Shown here: piece by piece, positions 10,558 to 21,451 of the stretch
Layout of the letters: each line of letters starts with the position of its first letter
How positions within the stretch are numbered: the stretch's first letter is position 1
Source of the DNA: Gracilariopsis chorda
Taxonomy: Eukaryota; Rhodophyta; Florideophyceae; Gracilariales; Gracilariaceae
Assembly (NCBI GenBank): GCA_003194525.1
Contig: NBIV01000001.1
Span: 868,001-932,000, forward strand
Length of the DNA stretch: 64,000 nucleotides
Reading direction: 5' to 3'
Position numbers and translations under genes: made by a program
Notes under the pieces: generated by a model
The model's database searches: none
The model's input: the letters and a program-made list of their open reading frames with translations, nothing else
Told to the model about the DNA's origin: nothing

Positions 10558-11400
10558 GCTTATTGTACGGTCAAATTAAGTGCTTGCCATCTCCAATCCA
10601 CTCTAGGTAAATCGCGACAAGCGAACTTCAAAAGAAAGTCCTAACAAAACCTGTTTTTCGTGTGCGCCAATTCTTAGCGATTGTGAACTGCACTTCCCGC
10701 TTGGTAAAGCCTGGATGGCAATGGCTGTTACACAACGGGTCAACGCAGAAGGAGTCATTTGCTCTGCGAGTGGTTCCCGTTCTCCGTCCAAGCCGAAGAA
10801 TCAAATATGTTGGCCTTGGCCCCGCTGAAACCGTTTCCATAAGTCAATCGGAGACGGAGTTTGGAACATTTGCTGGTACCTCACGAGCTATACACGACTT
10901 GCTTGTTTCTCTTTCGTCACCTTTAGCCGTAGGACGCCTTCGTCGTTAGTGAGCTCAATATTTGACGCAAGCAGGGACGTCAAGGAACTGTCGTGCAAGC
11001 CGTTCCTGCTGTAAGCAAGGAAAACCATAGCGCTGTATTTCAACAGGGAACTCGATATAGTTGCCATTCCCAGTCTCCATATGGCTTGAAAAATGGCAGC
11101 CAAAATCCCGCATCGAAATTCACTTTGAGGGAACTCGTTTTTTCCCAAGGCTAGTAGGCTCGGACCACGTGATCGAGGAGGGTAAAGTTTTGAAATGGTG
11201 TGCCCGTCAATGCCAATTGCATCTGGCGCACCGCACTGAAGTACTGCGGCATTGAAGCACTTCTTACGTTTCCTTCGTCCTGCTTCGCGCTCGGTTGTGA
11301 GCCACCCTACGAAAGCAATCAGCTGCGCTTCCGTCACTGGAAGGACGGAAATGTGCTCGACTGTGCAGTATGCGATCCATGCTCGTCATTTTGAATTGCA
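10558..11400 (-). pseudogene. DIRS-type tyrosine recombinase, catalytically dead
   Basis: The N-terminal half (11337-10888) opens LTEAQLIAFVGWL and continues with a helical core-binding domain and a LTSLLASNIEL segment. The C-terminal half (10790-10560) carries SSQSLRIGAHEKQVLLG followed by VRLSRFT, which matches the SSHSLRIGAH..QVLLG..L..RLARFG block of DIRS recombinases. Two catalytic positions are lost: the His of HxxR is Gln, and the codon for the nucleophilic Tyr (MAST-Y-FDR) is a TAA stop at 10576-10578. The enzyme would have integrated circular cDNA by strand exchange; this copy cannot. Confidence 0.75.
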
Positions 11401-11787
11401 GCTCCCCATCTTGCGTCCACTCCAGCCGTAGTAACCGAGGAGCCCTGCCAATCGAATTATTCTGCTCGTGGCTGGCATGGCACCGAAACTGGACATCGTC
11501 ACATCTGCCAGCACAATTCTTCTATTTGAGCGATTGGTCACGCCATATTCACTTCGAGGAGCAGCAAGCTTCATTTCTGGTTCAACCTCCGGTACCTGGC
11601 CTAAATCGTCTTTGGTGATGCTCGCAGCTACTCGATACGATACGCCATCCGCAAGGCCTGTGTGTGCCGTTTGACCAGATCAGTTCGAATCAGCAGCATC
11701 ACCTGGACTTGCATTGTGCGCAGCTAGTAAAGCGTGGCCGATATTAAGTCCACCGGGGGTGCACAGTAGGCGAACGTGTTCCCTGTC

Positions 11788-13494
11788 TCAAGTTGTTGCA
11801 AGTTGCTTATACACCTGGAGACGATGAAACTGAGAGTGCTCTCCTACTGGGTGATAGGGGAAAGCGTCCCGTGGTGCTTTCATACTATTCAAAACAGAAC
11901 ATTTGAGCTGCCACTGGATCTGTGAGTCTCCTTGGCAAAAGTTTCGCAATAAACCGTCTAAAAATTGGTTGGCGATCGATGAATATATTCTGGCCGCAAT
12001 CAAATGCCATGGGTGTCAAAAATCAATTTTATGTTTCCCAGTTCCTTCATACGGGACCGGGAGGCCAAAACCAATGAGTTTGCGATATGAAGCACGGCAT
12101 GGTGTTCGATATGTAATAGCAACGTCCTATGCTCTCCTTGACGATCCTGCGCCAGAGGTTGTTTGCTTTCAACTTGCAATATCTGATGAGCTATGCGCGA
12201 TTTTTCCAGCTCCAGATTCCTTGAGCTCTCCAGATGCCGTTGACTCCTGAACAAATACCCTGGGGGTTGAATGGTCCACCGTAACCCATTTCCCAGGCTT
12301 ACGTGTGAAGAGCTACAAAAGCCGTAGGTGGTACCATTGGTCACCAACTCCCAGGTCTTGAGAGCTGAGCTGGCACCACCGTCGTAGATCACTGACACTC
12401 TGGTGAGTTAAGCGAACTTGATCTTATTCGTCTTGCGCTTTCTTCACTGATGTATCCCAGTAAAGGGAGCGCGTGTAGAATCTGGCCCAAGGTATAGCCA
12501 ACGAGAGTGTTATGCCCACCCGACAGAAGTGTTCTACCTTTCTTTCTCTTACCCATCTTCGTCGAAACAGCACATCATCCAAAATAGCCTTAGCCAAGCT
12601 TTGAACCATCTCTAGTTTGCGGGGTGTCACGAAAAACCTCAACCTGGCGCGAATTAGTACAACCAGATGCTCCGGACTGGTCTAACCATACCAGCAGCCT
12701 TTGGACAGATTGCACTGGAACCCAAAACTTTGCAACAGAGAAGTGATTGATTTTTTGGCTTTCATGCAGTGAATGTTGTCGGTTATAGTTCCAAAGACCG
12801 AGGGCGCAATGAGATAGTCGTCTAGATAATCTAATACTCTGAAGCCATGCTGCTTCAACTGCTGAACGAAAAGAGTGGTTAATTGCGTGAACCATGGAGG
12901 AGACGTTCCCTAACCGAACAAAAGAGCGACGCACTGGTAATATCTTCCCTCCTATCGGAATATAAACTAGTCCCGAAAGTTTGGGTAGAGTCGGAAATGA
13001 CGGTAGCGATTCTTCAGGTCGAAGGATATGAATTGATCCCCTTGCTCTATTTTAATCGCAAATTTTGGTATTGAATCCATGCGTACTGTCCCTTTCTTCC
13101 AATGTTTCGACTGTTCCTTTCTTCCAATGTTTTGACTGTTCGAAAGTTTGACCAAAAACATTCCCTTCTCTACTTCGGAGATGTCCTGCCATATCTTGAA
13201 ATCTGAGAATATAACTGATCTCTTTGCTTTGGCTTTTAATGCATTGACATGTAATACCTCCCGATATATTCCGTGCGCACAGCCTTCCCGAAGGTCCACG
13301 ACTGCAAACGCTTTCTTCTCCATAGTTTGTGGGACGTCTGCGAGTTCTATCCCTTGCTCTTTCCTGAAGGGTACTAGAAGAGGGCCGTAGATACCACATG
13401 TAACTGCTCGAAAGGGGAGTTCCGAGCAGCGCAAATGACGCCATTTCTGAAGACTGGTTTGTGGTTCGCGCCATAGTAGACGGCGTCCGCACAT
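11788..13494 (-). pseudogene. DIRS-type reverse transcriptase and RNase H, broken
   Basis: The RT part reads FISFDLKNRYRHFRLYPNFRD near 13000 (the first catalytic Asp region of DIRS RTs), and DYLDDYLIAPSVFG is recoverable in a second frame near 12830-12790, so the YLDD box is present. Further down, RKLEMVQSLAKAIL and LSLAIPWARFYTRSLY (12600-12450) match the thumb/connection segment of DIRS elements. The linker ending near 11900 resembles the DIRS RNase H tail. A 25-bp tandem duplication (13086-13142) and several frameshifts disrupt the gene. Confidence 0.75.
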
Positions 13495-14277
13495 TATGGT
13501 GAGTAATGTTTCACAGCAACTCCATCTCTAACAGAGCGTTTTGTTGCGTTTCTTGCGCTAAGGGTGACGACTGCTCTCATTAGTCGTGTGGCCATTTGAT
13601 TGTCGAGCTTCTACAGGGCCTCAACCAGGTCATCAGCGGCTGATATACCGTTCCGTTGCTCAACATTGGGTAGAGCCATGTTCGCTTAGACAGGATATTT
13701 AGCTACCAGTATATAGAGCTGCACTCAAATTCGGGTGACGCGAAGACCATATCGAATGGAAATAATTCCCCAAACACGATGGGGTTCAGCCATTTCAGTT
13801 TTCTTATCCTGAAGAGCCTCTTGACGCAAAACCATCGCTGCTTGGTGAAACGACACTCAGAATCCTGCTGCGTTGATGTAGTCTGCCTCATACTCTTACA
13901 CGGCTCTCATGCTCTTGTGTGATTCCATACCTCTTTGTAGTGGCCACTCTCGATGTTCAAAGAAGCCTCCCTTAAAGGCGCCAGCGGCAGGGCCTTGTTG
14001 ATAAAGATATCAAGACAAGCGGAATTCGCTATCGTCACTATAGCATCTTGCGAAGGTTGCATATGCTGTGACCCACTTGTAATTAGTTACAGCTTCCTAA
14101 ATGGTTTTACCTTTCGCTACATGTTGGGCTAATGGGAAGAGATCTTCTACCAGTAAAAGGCTACCTGCAAAGGTTGGAGTAGTAAACATGTCTTGTAAGT
14201 GGCAAACACTTTATTTGCTTGGTCCATGTCGCTTGACCGTTAAGAACTGCCTACTGCCAAGTAATGGGGGCTCCCTG
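13495..14277 (-). pseudogene. Probable gag-like region of the DIRS-like element
   Basis: Position upstream of RT on the minus strand is where DIRS gag lies. The only sizable frame (13703-13891, 62 residues) is basic and aromatic-rich (KRLFRIRKLKWLNPIVFG) and is not diagnostic. Assigned by position only. Confidence 0.35.
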
Positions 14278-14472
14278 GAAAGGGAGAGGCATGCCCCTGA
14301 TCTCTGAGACCCCCTTCATTCTGATCTTTCCTTTGTAGAACCGCAGGCGACATCGATTGATCGGATCAGTAATTCGTCGTACGCGTCGTGCACGTTTCAT
14401 AAGTTTCCGGCCTGTTCATGCATATGAATTTGTGTCAGTTGCATAAAAGAGTGTGTACATTGAACAAAAAAT
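14278..14472. repeat. Right direct repeat of DIRS-like element
   Basis: Counterpart of 10235-10435, about three-quarters identical by eye, in the same orientation. It starts with a GGGAGAGGCATGCC block and ends in a TTGCATAAAAGAGTGTGT block. Confidence 0.65.
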
Positions 14473-14550
14473 CATTATCACACTGCCATCAATACCGCCA
14501 ACAACAAGTACATGCCACGAGGCACCACTAAACATTCAATATCACCACCT

Positions 14551-14913
14551 AACACAATGAAGCCCGATAAAACACACAAGACACCAGAACTCGACACTCG
14601 TAATTATGCACTATTTTATCTCACCCTAATACCGTACCCAGCCACCACCGAAGCTCTACAACACTTTTAGGGCAACCCTTATCAACCTAAAGATGCAGTC
14701 GCTCTCGATACATACCAGACACTCCAAAACCGTCTACTCTCCGCGGTCCTCAGCAGTGTCTCATTTACCATACTCTGCTTACTCATTGCACCCAGCAAAG
14801 ACCCCAGTACTTACGAATTGTTACAAAGAAATGCCTTGCATCATTACGTCCATGTAGAAGGACGAACACACTCCTTAGACCAAAGCAGAGAGCCTGAAAC
14901 TCTAGACCTGTAG
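14551..14913 (+). pseudogene. copia gag, N-terminal part
   Basis: Opens ATG at 14560, then reads KTPELDTRNYALFYLTL, which parallels the gag start of the element at 3.9 kb. A helical stretch LQNRLLSAVLSSV parallels LQNHKNRLLAAAL there. One in-frame TAG lies near 14668 and the frame ends at 14911-14913, just before repeat copy B. A later gag piece (15230-15338) reads TNQPATIKKFTAVFKSLQ. Confidence 0.55.
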
Positions 14914-14969
14914 AGCAATATCTTTAGGCAAGAGATCTCTTCAAACTATCCCCTCAAGCTATCCGCGGC

Positions 14970-15205
14970 ATCGCTCTCTTGTGAGATAGGCACAGCGACA
15001 AGGCACTCCGTACCACACTGTGCTAGGGTGTAAAATCAAGGTGGTTTCGAGCTATACTGACGGAGGTGTTACCGAAACTCTGGGTTAGCAGCTGGTCATA
15101 TCAGTACATGGGTCCATGCAAGCTGTACTCCATTCCACGTATAGTAGAGTGGAAAAAAGGGAAAAGAGAGATAGAATCAAGAAAAAGGTGCAACGGGGAA
15201 ATCAC
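14970..15205 (+). repeat. Dispersed repeat, truncated copy B
   Basis: Direct-orientation match to the left ~250 bp of copy A (5316-5560): CTCTCTTGTGAGATAGGC, CACTCCGTACCACAC, GGAGGTGTTACCGA and a GGAAAAAAGGGAAAAGAGAG purine run. It sits inside the gag region of the copia at 14.5-18.6 kb. Confidence 0.6.
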
Positions 15206-15739
15206 CATACACTTCATCATAGCCGGCTTCTTAAACCACGCAGCTCTGACACTGATCCTAGGAAAATTGGTCACAAACCAACCAGCAACCATTAAAAAGT
15301 TCACTGCAGTGTTCAAGTCGCTCCAAAGTATCTATTAGCTGATCAAATCTCTAAAGGCTCTTCAGCAGAACAATCAAAGCTTTACCGGGGACTATCACTA
15401 TGACCTACCTCCCTACCAGCCACGTCTGCAATATAGAGCATCCCAGTTCCAATAGGTACCAGGCTCCCAATCCCAGACAACTCCGCCCTCCTTCCTACGC
15501 ATCCCGTTCCACCAACTATGCTGTTTCCGCAATGCCATGGACATTCGCTGCAACCAACAGATGAACCATGCAGGAACAGAGGACACCCAAAGTTTCGCAC
15601 CAATAAAGCACAGACAAACTAAATGCATATTAGAAGTGCTCCACCTGCGCCGAACTACCAGTGACGATCACTGTTCCCTCAACAACTGGAGTATCCACCA
15701 CTCTAGCAGCCCCAACAAATGCCACTCGTCAGTGTGATG

Positions 15740-15840
15740 TCCCCGGCCAACACAGGCCTCAATGGTACGTTTGTACTCGACAATGGTGGTCACGCGACAC
15801 ACAAACAACTACTACCTTCCATGCAACCCCTCACGCCAGA
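15740..15840 (+). pseudogene. copia protease trace
   Basis: One frame reads FVLDNGGHATHKQLLP, equivalent to the W-hLDSGAtxH active-site segment of copia proteases. The catalytic Asp is kept and the Ser-Gly-Ala is altered. Too degraded for more. Confidence 0.45.
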
Positions 15841-16329
15841 CAAGCCACCAAACTCTGCTACTCACCACCAGACACAGTGCATTCACAGCGGCATCCTGCA
15901 CCTGAAAACACACAGGAATATTACCCTCCGCACATATAATATGCCGTGGCAAACTTTCCATAAGCCAAAATCTCCCTTCAGTCAATGAACTGGCGGCCTG
16001 GTACGTACTATTCGCTCTCACAGCCGAACAAGGTTGTTTCATCAACACCATCTCCAACGCCCCCGCAGTCATAACACGAGCATCATGGAGTCAAAAACAG
16101 TACAAGTAGAGACCAAATTTGTATACTCGACCACTACTCGCACTACCAGAGCGGTACCAGTGAGACGCACACTCCAACTCAAAGTCCCTCGAGATCCCTA
16201 CTATAATAACTAAATAAAAAAACAAATATAGAAATACCATCCGTTGTCTATCTGACCTTTCCAGCAAGAGCCACCACCATCTCCGTGTCCCACGTCTACC
16301 ACTGGCGTTCCATGCCACCCGTTACTCAT

Positions 16330-16690
16330 AAACGGTTCTATCTGTCTATTTAACAATTATGTATGGACATAAATAAGTGTCCACTGCAACCTGGAAAATA
16401 CCAAGTCAGAAAACAACTCTCAGAAGGAGCATGCTTCGCATGAACATAACGATCCTAAACTCCGTGTGGGACTTACTCAATGCAGTGAACCTGGACGACA
16501 CTCACCGGGAAGACGCATCTCGGGATATTATCTTCACATACAAACTCTTGCACCACAGCACCACCGACACATCTCCGTACCAGCAATGATATAACACGAT
16601 CCCCACACTCAAACGAATATTCAACTTCAGACAGCTCAGCACAGTACCAAAATACAATCCCAAGAAGAAGTTAGACCCACGGTCATGACT
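16330..16690 (+). pseudogene. copia integrase C-terminal fragment
   Basis: Reads HHSTTDTSPYQQ, then a stop, then YNTIPTLKRIFNF and KKKLDPRS. This is the copia block PhsatxxxtPyExWxgxkPxlxxlrvFGc...kxkxdprs. The catalytic core with its Asp residues is not recoverable. Integrase inserts the cDNA into the genome. Confidence 0.65.
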
Positions 16691-16927
16691 GGAAAGTTAT
16701 ATTTATACAACCTTCCTCTCACAAATAGTCATATACAACCTTCGCACACACACTTGCCACCCCGCAAGAGCGGACGAATTTCATCAATATCATAGAAAAA
16801 CAGACCTAACCGTTGCTACTGCCAATGAGCTCGAGACCAGAGCACACCTATATCCGTCCAAATAGACAAACCACCACTCGCCAATGTGGAGCACGCACAC
16901 CACTATCTGGATTTCAATCAATGAAGG

Positions 16928-17791
16928 ATGGCCCACAATGAAGAAGTAGACAGTATAGACACACAAAACAGGTTTAATAGGCCTCGCACTACTTTAGAAC
17001 CCCCACCGCAGTTCATCACACCACTCATGACGCTTCACCGCTACAAGCGCTCAGCTGAACTCTACATAAGACACCCCAAAGCCAGGTGCGACTTACGCGG
17101 GGACCTCATGAAACCAGGCCTTCACTCCGACCCCAAACACACCATAACCTACACCCCTGATCGAACCACACAGCAAGGGCTGCTAGCTCTACATGTGACC
17201 TACCAGCTCCCTCTGGTGCATTTCAAAATTACATCAGCCTATTTTCATTACCAATACAAACACCACACCCCTTTATACGTCAAACAAATGCTGCGCTCCA
17301 ACAGCACTTATAAACACACCAGCAAAGACGGACAACTAATTGCCAACGTACATGGCTCCCCAGCAGCATTCTACTACTACAACCACGATTTTCAAGAATG
17401 TTTTACATTCCTAGGACACCAAAAGTCCGAAAACGATCCTTGCCTTTACAACTTCCACCACGTAAACAGCTTCACTATCTTGAGTACAACCGTCGATGAA
17501 ATTCTCGTCCTTGCTTCAGATCAATCAAGAATAGACATATTATACCACGAAATGTTACACAAACACAAACTAAAACGACTCGGTGCCTCAACCCGCTTCT
17601 CGAAATGGACCATTACGAAGATGGCGAAAGGCACACACTTATTTCAAACGGACGGCATTGGCGCAATACTGCACCAAAATGGCATGCAAGAATGTAACCC
17701 AGCGAGAACGCTTTACACCTACTTGTATTCTCTAGACGAACACGACAACACCACACCCCTACCGAAGCCACATAATGCCACTACACTCTAG
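16928..17791 (+). pseudogene. copia reverse transcriptase, long but mutated
   Basis: A 287-residue frame spanning most of the RT domain. Visible blocks are LHVTYQLPLVHFKITSAYFH (usually ..wxvxQxDVxxAFLxg), LYVKQ, FYYYNHDF, ENDPCLY and TTVDEILVLAS. The last is the YVDD box changed to TVDE, and the first catalytic Asp (DVKTAF) reads as ITSAYF, so the enzyme is dead although the frame is open. The C-terminal part continues in another frame to the RNase H link IRYLTDSIRSDLTYAVNRLAQ (17800-17860). Confidence 0.75.
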
Positions 17792-17799
17792 GTGAAATT

Positions 17800-18398
17800 C
17801 GATACCTCACCGACAGCATCAGGTCAGACCTCACTTACGCCGTCAATCGCTTGGCACAGCACATACCATCACCATATCAACATCACCTCAAAGCCCTCAA
17901 ACGCCTGCTTTGCTACATGAAAGTTATCAAGAACCACGGGCTGCTCTAGCCCAAAAAACAAGAATCAGGACATCAGCCCATCCAGATATACAGCGACAGG
18001 GACTTTGCCAACGCCGAAACACGCACCACCCTATCCGGAACAGTTCATTGCATTCAAGGTACTTCCATTTCATGGAAATTTCTACCACTGAGGCAGATTA
18101 CATTGCAGCGATCGAGGCAACGCTACACGCAATCTGGATCAACCAACTTCTGCAAGATGCAAGTAAACAAACCACCACCCCAGGCCGACATTATATTGAA
18201 ACCCGCTCAGCAGTCCTTATCGGTGAAAATCAGACGCCAAAGAAGAAGAGAATATACATAGACATTCGACACCATTACGTTCAATATCACGTCACAAATC
18301 ACACCACCGCCATACATCGTATCCCCACTGCCGCTATGCATGGCGACACCTGCATCAAGCCTGCCAATCCTGACCACTTTGAGGAACTTCAAGGGTAG
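17800..18398 (+). pseudogene. copia RNase H fragment
   Basis: Reads IYSDRDFANAETRTTLSGTV (equivalent to SDxDxAxdxxxRxStsGyv) and STTEADYIAAIEATLHAIWINQLL, the RNase H helix that precedes the DNSAAI segment. The later motif is degraded (ETRSAVLIG). The frame ends at 18398, about 90 bp before the LTR. Confidence 0.7.
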
Positions 18399-18488
18399 CT
18401 CCAGATCATACCCTCCAGCTCATAAATGCGATATTCCAATCGGGACTGTCAAACCCAATCAACCAATGCTTCACCACATTCTTGGAAA

Positions 18489-18587
18489 GTCAAACAGCAT
18501 TAAACTAGGACAATACTACTTATTGCAGTAACGAAGACGACAAATAAGTAACCAAAAGGCATCTACTCCCTGTCATATTCATCACCA
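18489..18587 (+). mobile_element. Short copia 3' LTR
   Basis: About 99 bp starting GTCAAACAGCATTAAACTAG, aligned with the LTRs at 943-1032 and 3624-3712. It ends in a CACCA block. A polypurine tract is not obvious before it. Confidence 0.55.
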
Positions 18588-18989
18588 TGCTACGCGGGCT
18601 ACTGTGCATTCTTCACTCTGAAAAAAAAAAAAACTATATAGTTTAACAACGATTACATAACTTAGAAGGGCTAGAAAGGCCTTCAGCCCGACCACTCTTT
18701 TCTGCAGTTTAGACGTCTGCATCTTCCTTGCAAGAAAAAGTGGTAGGGCCGACGCTTGGGCCCTATTTGCACCATTGACAACCGAAGGTTTTGGTTCTCC
18801 AAATGGTTTGATTGTCAATAGTGCAAATAGTTGGCACACCGAAAAAATTCAAAGACCTAACGTGAAGCACGCTATTGGATGCTGGTGCAGATTGCGCCAA
18901 GAAAAGAAATCGTGCATTTTCCTTTTTTCTTAAGGGGTGCGAAGGTCGTTGTCGCACAAGTCCTTAGCTAGGTTAGACAAGTAAAATTG
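18588..18989. other. Non-coding spacer containing a strong hairpin
   Basis: No gene is seen. It contains a short A tract (18620s) and the inverted repeat listed at 18763-18830. Confidence 0.4.
18763..18830. repeat. 68-bp inverted repeat, 19-bp arms
   Basis: Arms CTATTTGCACCATTGACAA (18763-18781) and TTGTCAATAGTGCAAATAG (18812-18830) pair with a single mismatch around a 30-base loop. It could be a tiny inverted-repeat element or a cruciform. No similar copy was noticed elsewhere in the window. Confidence 0.7.
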
Positions 18990-20840
18990 GCCTTTGGCCC
19001 TGGGCAACGCTGTGCGCCAACTCGTTTTTGGAGCTTTGTTGATTTAGTAACATGCAAAGGCTCTCTGAGCACTTTGCTCGCGTACGTTCGCAATAGCACT
19101 CGTACAACCCCGGGGCGTTGCGGCGCATAGATTAGCTACAGCCGTAGGTATTGGGCTGAAGGTTTTTAAATTGACTGCAGTGCAGGCCAATGAGGGTGAA
19201 GCGTGACACGTTTCCTTCTGTACCTGGTTGGCACTGCGGTCATTTTGAAAGTACTAGCCACTAAGCAGCCAGCTTTGCTGCTGCTGCTGAATGTTTTAAA
19301 TGGTAGGGAGTTGTTGCGCTAAATGAGAATTTTGAATGCGCATACAAGAGCTGTAAGGCAGTTTAGTGGTGCACCGCCTCCAAGCAATCAAGAACAAACC
19401 CCTCATATACTAAAATTGGTTAGAAGTGGAAAGAAAAGTAGAAGCGGCCTGAGTCCGTGGGTGACGCTGTGCGCCGCGAAATTGGGCTGACTTCGGGGAT
19501 CTGCATTCCGCTTTTGCTCTGTAAAGCTCGCAAACGGTCTGCACACCAATACGGCTACGACACTGAGAGTTACCTTGAGACCTGCAAAGCTATAGACGGT
19601 ACTGGAATGAGAAATGTAGTGCAATATGCAGCTGCACTTAAGTTCAGATGATCGCTTAAGCCATGTGGCAAAACATGCATGCTTCTTAATTGGAGGCTCT
19701 GCATTCTTTCGTCTAGTTCCAAACACTCAGGATTAGGCAGGCAGTCAAGATGCAGCAGCATCTAATGCTCTCTATGCTTAGTTGCTGCTGCCCCAGCTGC
19801 TGATATATTTAAAATGAAGGGAGGCGTTGCGCCAAATGGAAGTGTTGCACCCACGTACAGGGGCATGGATGGCTAGTTATTGGCGCACCGCCTCTATTCA
19901 GAGAAGACCACCCCCTCATACATCATAAAATGCTTAAGAGTGAAGAGCCAAAAAGATGCCTTCGAATCCATGTTTGGCTGTATACAGCAAAGTAGGTCCT
20001 GCATGCTGTGCCAGAGCCAAACTTTTGTTGATGGATTCAAAAGAGGTAGTACAAAAGGAACTCTAGCTTTAGTTTCTTAATTTACAGACACGTGTTGTTC
20101 TATGTGCACTTGATTGAAATTGGATGGCATTGCATTCATTTACTGTAGTGCCGGCCACTGAGCAGCAGCGGCAGTCAAGATGTAGCAGCAGCCAATAACC
20201 TTTGGGCTTTGCTGTTGCTGAATATTTTAAATCGCTGGGAGGCGTTGCGCCAAAGTAAAAATTGCATGCACTGAAGAGGGCATGCAGGGGATTTTTAGTG
20301 CAGCGCTTCCCGTCAATCAACAACACCCCCCTCATCCTTCACCAAATCATTACAGTAAGGGGGGTCTTGAGACAAGAGGGAGCAGCCTTCAGCCAAAGGG
20401 GGCGCTACGCGCCGCTGGATGAGGATGACTTCCGTGGGTTCTGCAGCCAGTCGCTGCTCCCTATCGCTCGCAAGCTACCTGCAAACCAATGAGGGCCGCC
20501 ACGCCGAGAGTAAATATGGAGCAGAGTTGTAATTTAGCGCGCACGCGCTGGTGTGTGGATGGTACTGCATTAGTCTGTGTGGAGTACAGTGGATTGTAAT
20601 TGGCTCGCACTGCCAAAATGACTGCAGTGCCAGCCAATGTGAAGCCGGGTGGGTGGTACTGCTGTAGTGCCACCCATTAGGCAGCACGGACGGTGAATGT
20701 ATAGCAGCAGCCCATGAGGTTTGTGCTTTTTTGCATCTGCTGCTGCTGCTGAGCTTTTTAATGCGTTGAAGGGAGGGTGAAATGCGAGGTTTTGGGGCAA
20801 TGCCTCCTGTCACTCAACAACACCCTCGTTAAAAGAATAT
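18990..20840. repeat. Four diverged tandem units of about 0.4-0.55 kb
   Basis: The same ordered landmarks recur: a GCAGCAGC-rich stretch (near 19265, 19770, 20160, 20740), then a TTTTAAAT-like block (19295, 19808, 20226, 20757), then GGGAGGCGTTGCGCCAAA or a variant (19310, 19822, 20238), then GCACCGCCTC or variants and CAA(C)AACACCCCTCAT (19390, 19915, 20325, 20818). A further block GCTGTGCGCC... with GCTCGCAA recurs near 19005, 19465 and 20405. No coding capacity. Satellite-like or a degenerated tandemly inserted element. Confidence 0.65.
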
Positions 20841-21451
20841 GCGAACTTCCATTGCTATACAGAAACAAGTGTTCATCAATAGCAACGCTGTGGTAGTGTA
20901 AAATTCCATTGCGTAGGTCAAACCCTTTCATCGTGACAAACGTCGGTGTTCTCGAAATGCTAGATAAAGGTGCTACATCGCAAGTTTGATAGGCAAAAGC
21001 TAAAACATTTTACAAAAATGGTAGATTCTGCTAGGTTACGGCGCTTCCCAAGTAACTAAAAAAATTTCGGAATTTACACTTCCATATCTTTGCGAGCCTT
21101 CCGTCACCTGCACTGCGCATCGCTTGTTTCAAGTTTGGAGCAAGTTCATTCTCCACTAAAAGCTAGATACAGATCTCGAAATGGCGCTGGCCGCTGCGCG
21201 GCCACCGCCATTTCGACCACGCAACCCAAACTAACATATTTATTTCCAACCTTTGAAATTCCAACTTCCTACTGCCCTAGTTTGACGTCTAACTCATCCT
21301 GAGTAACTCATATAGGCAGCTGTCTCCGTTCTCATACACCCGACGCACCGCACACCATATTCGAATACCACCCATTCAATTACCCTTCTCCCCTTCAAAC
21401 CTTCCAAAATTCTCTCCGTAGTCCTAACAGCCTCAAGCACACTCCTGAACA
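20841..21451. other. Island left flank, non-coding, with palindrome
   Basis: No gene is recognised. It contains the 39-bp palindrome at 21177-21215 and marks the switch from tandem repeats to the gene-bearing island. Confidence 0.4.
21177..21215. repeat. 39-bp imperfect palindrome
   Basis: Outer arms CGAAATGGCG / CGCCATTTCG and inner arms TGGCCGC / GCGGCCA are separated by a single C:C mismatch, with a three-base centre. It lies ~240 bp beyond the last gene of the left array, so it may be an end or processing site of the island element. Confidence 0.75.

Larger units (their letters stand above)
10440..14277 (-). mobile_element. DIRS-like tyrosine-recombinase retroelement
   Basis: Reading leftward on the minus strand, the order is an unassigned gag-like region (14.2-13.5 kb), reverse transcriptase (13.5-12.6), RNase H and linker (12.6-11.5), and tyrosine recombinase (11.4-10.56). 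This order, and a recombinase in place of a DDE integrase, define the DIRS group (DIRS, PAT, Ngaro). Direct ~200-bp repeats at both ends favour a PAT/Ngaro-like arrangement over the inverted ends of DIRS1. All coding parts are broken. Confidence 0.7.
14500..18587 (+). mobile_element. Decayed full-order Ty1/copia element
   Basis: Contains in order gag (14550-14913), protease (about 15750-15830), integrase C-terminus (16330-16690), RT (16928-17791) and RNase H (17800-18398), followed by a ~99-bp 3' LTR. A truncated copy of the dispersed repeat (copy B) interrupts the gag region. No 5' LTR is visible; the element abuts the right DIRS repeat, so its 5' end may have been lost there. Confidence 0.75.
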
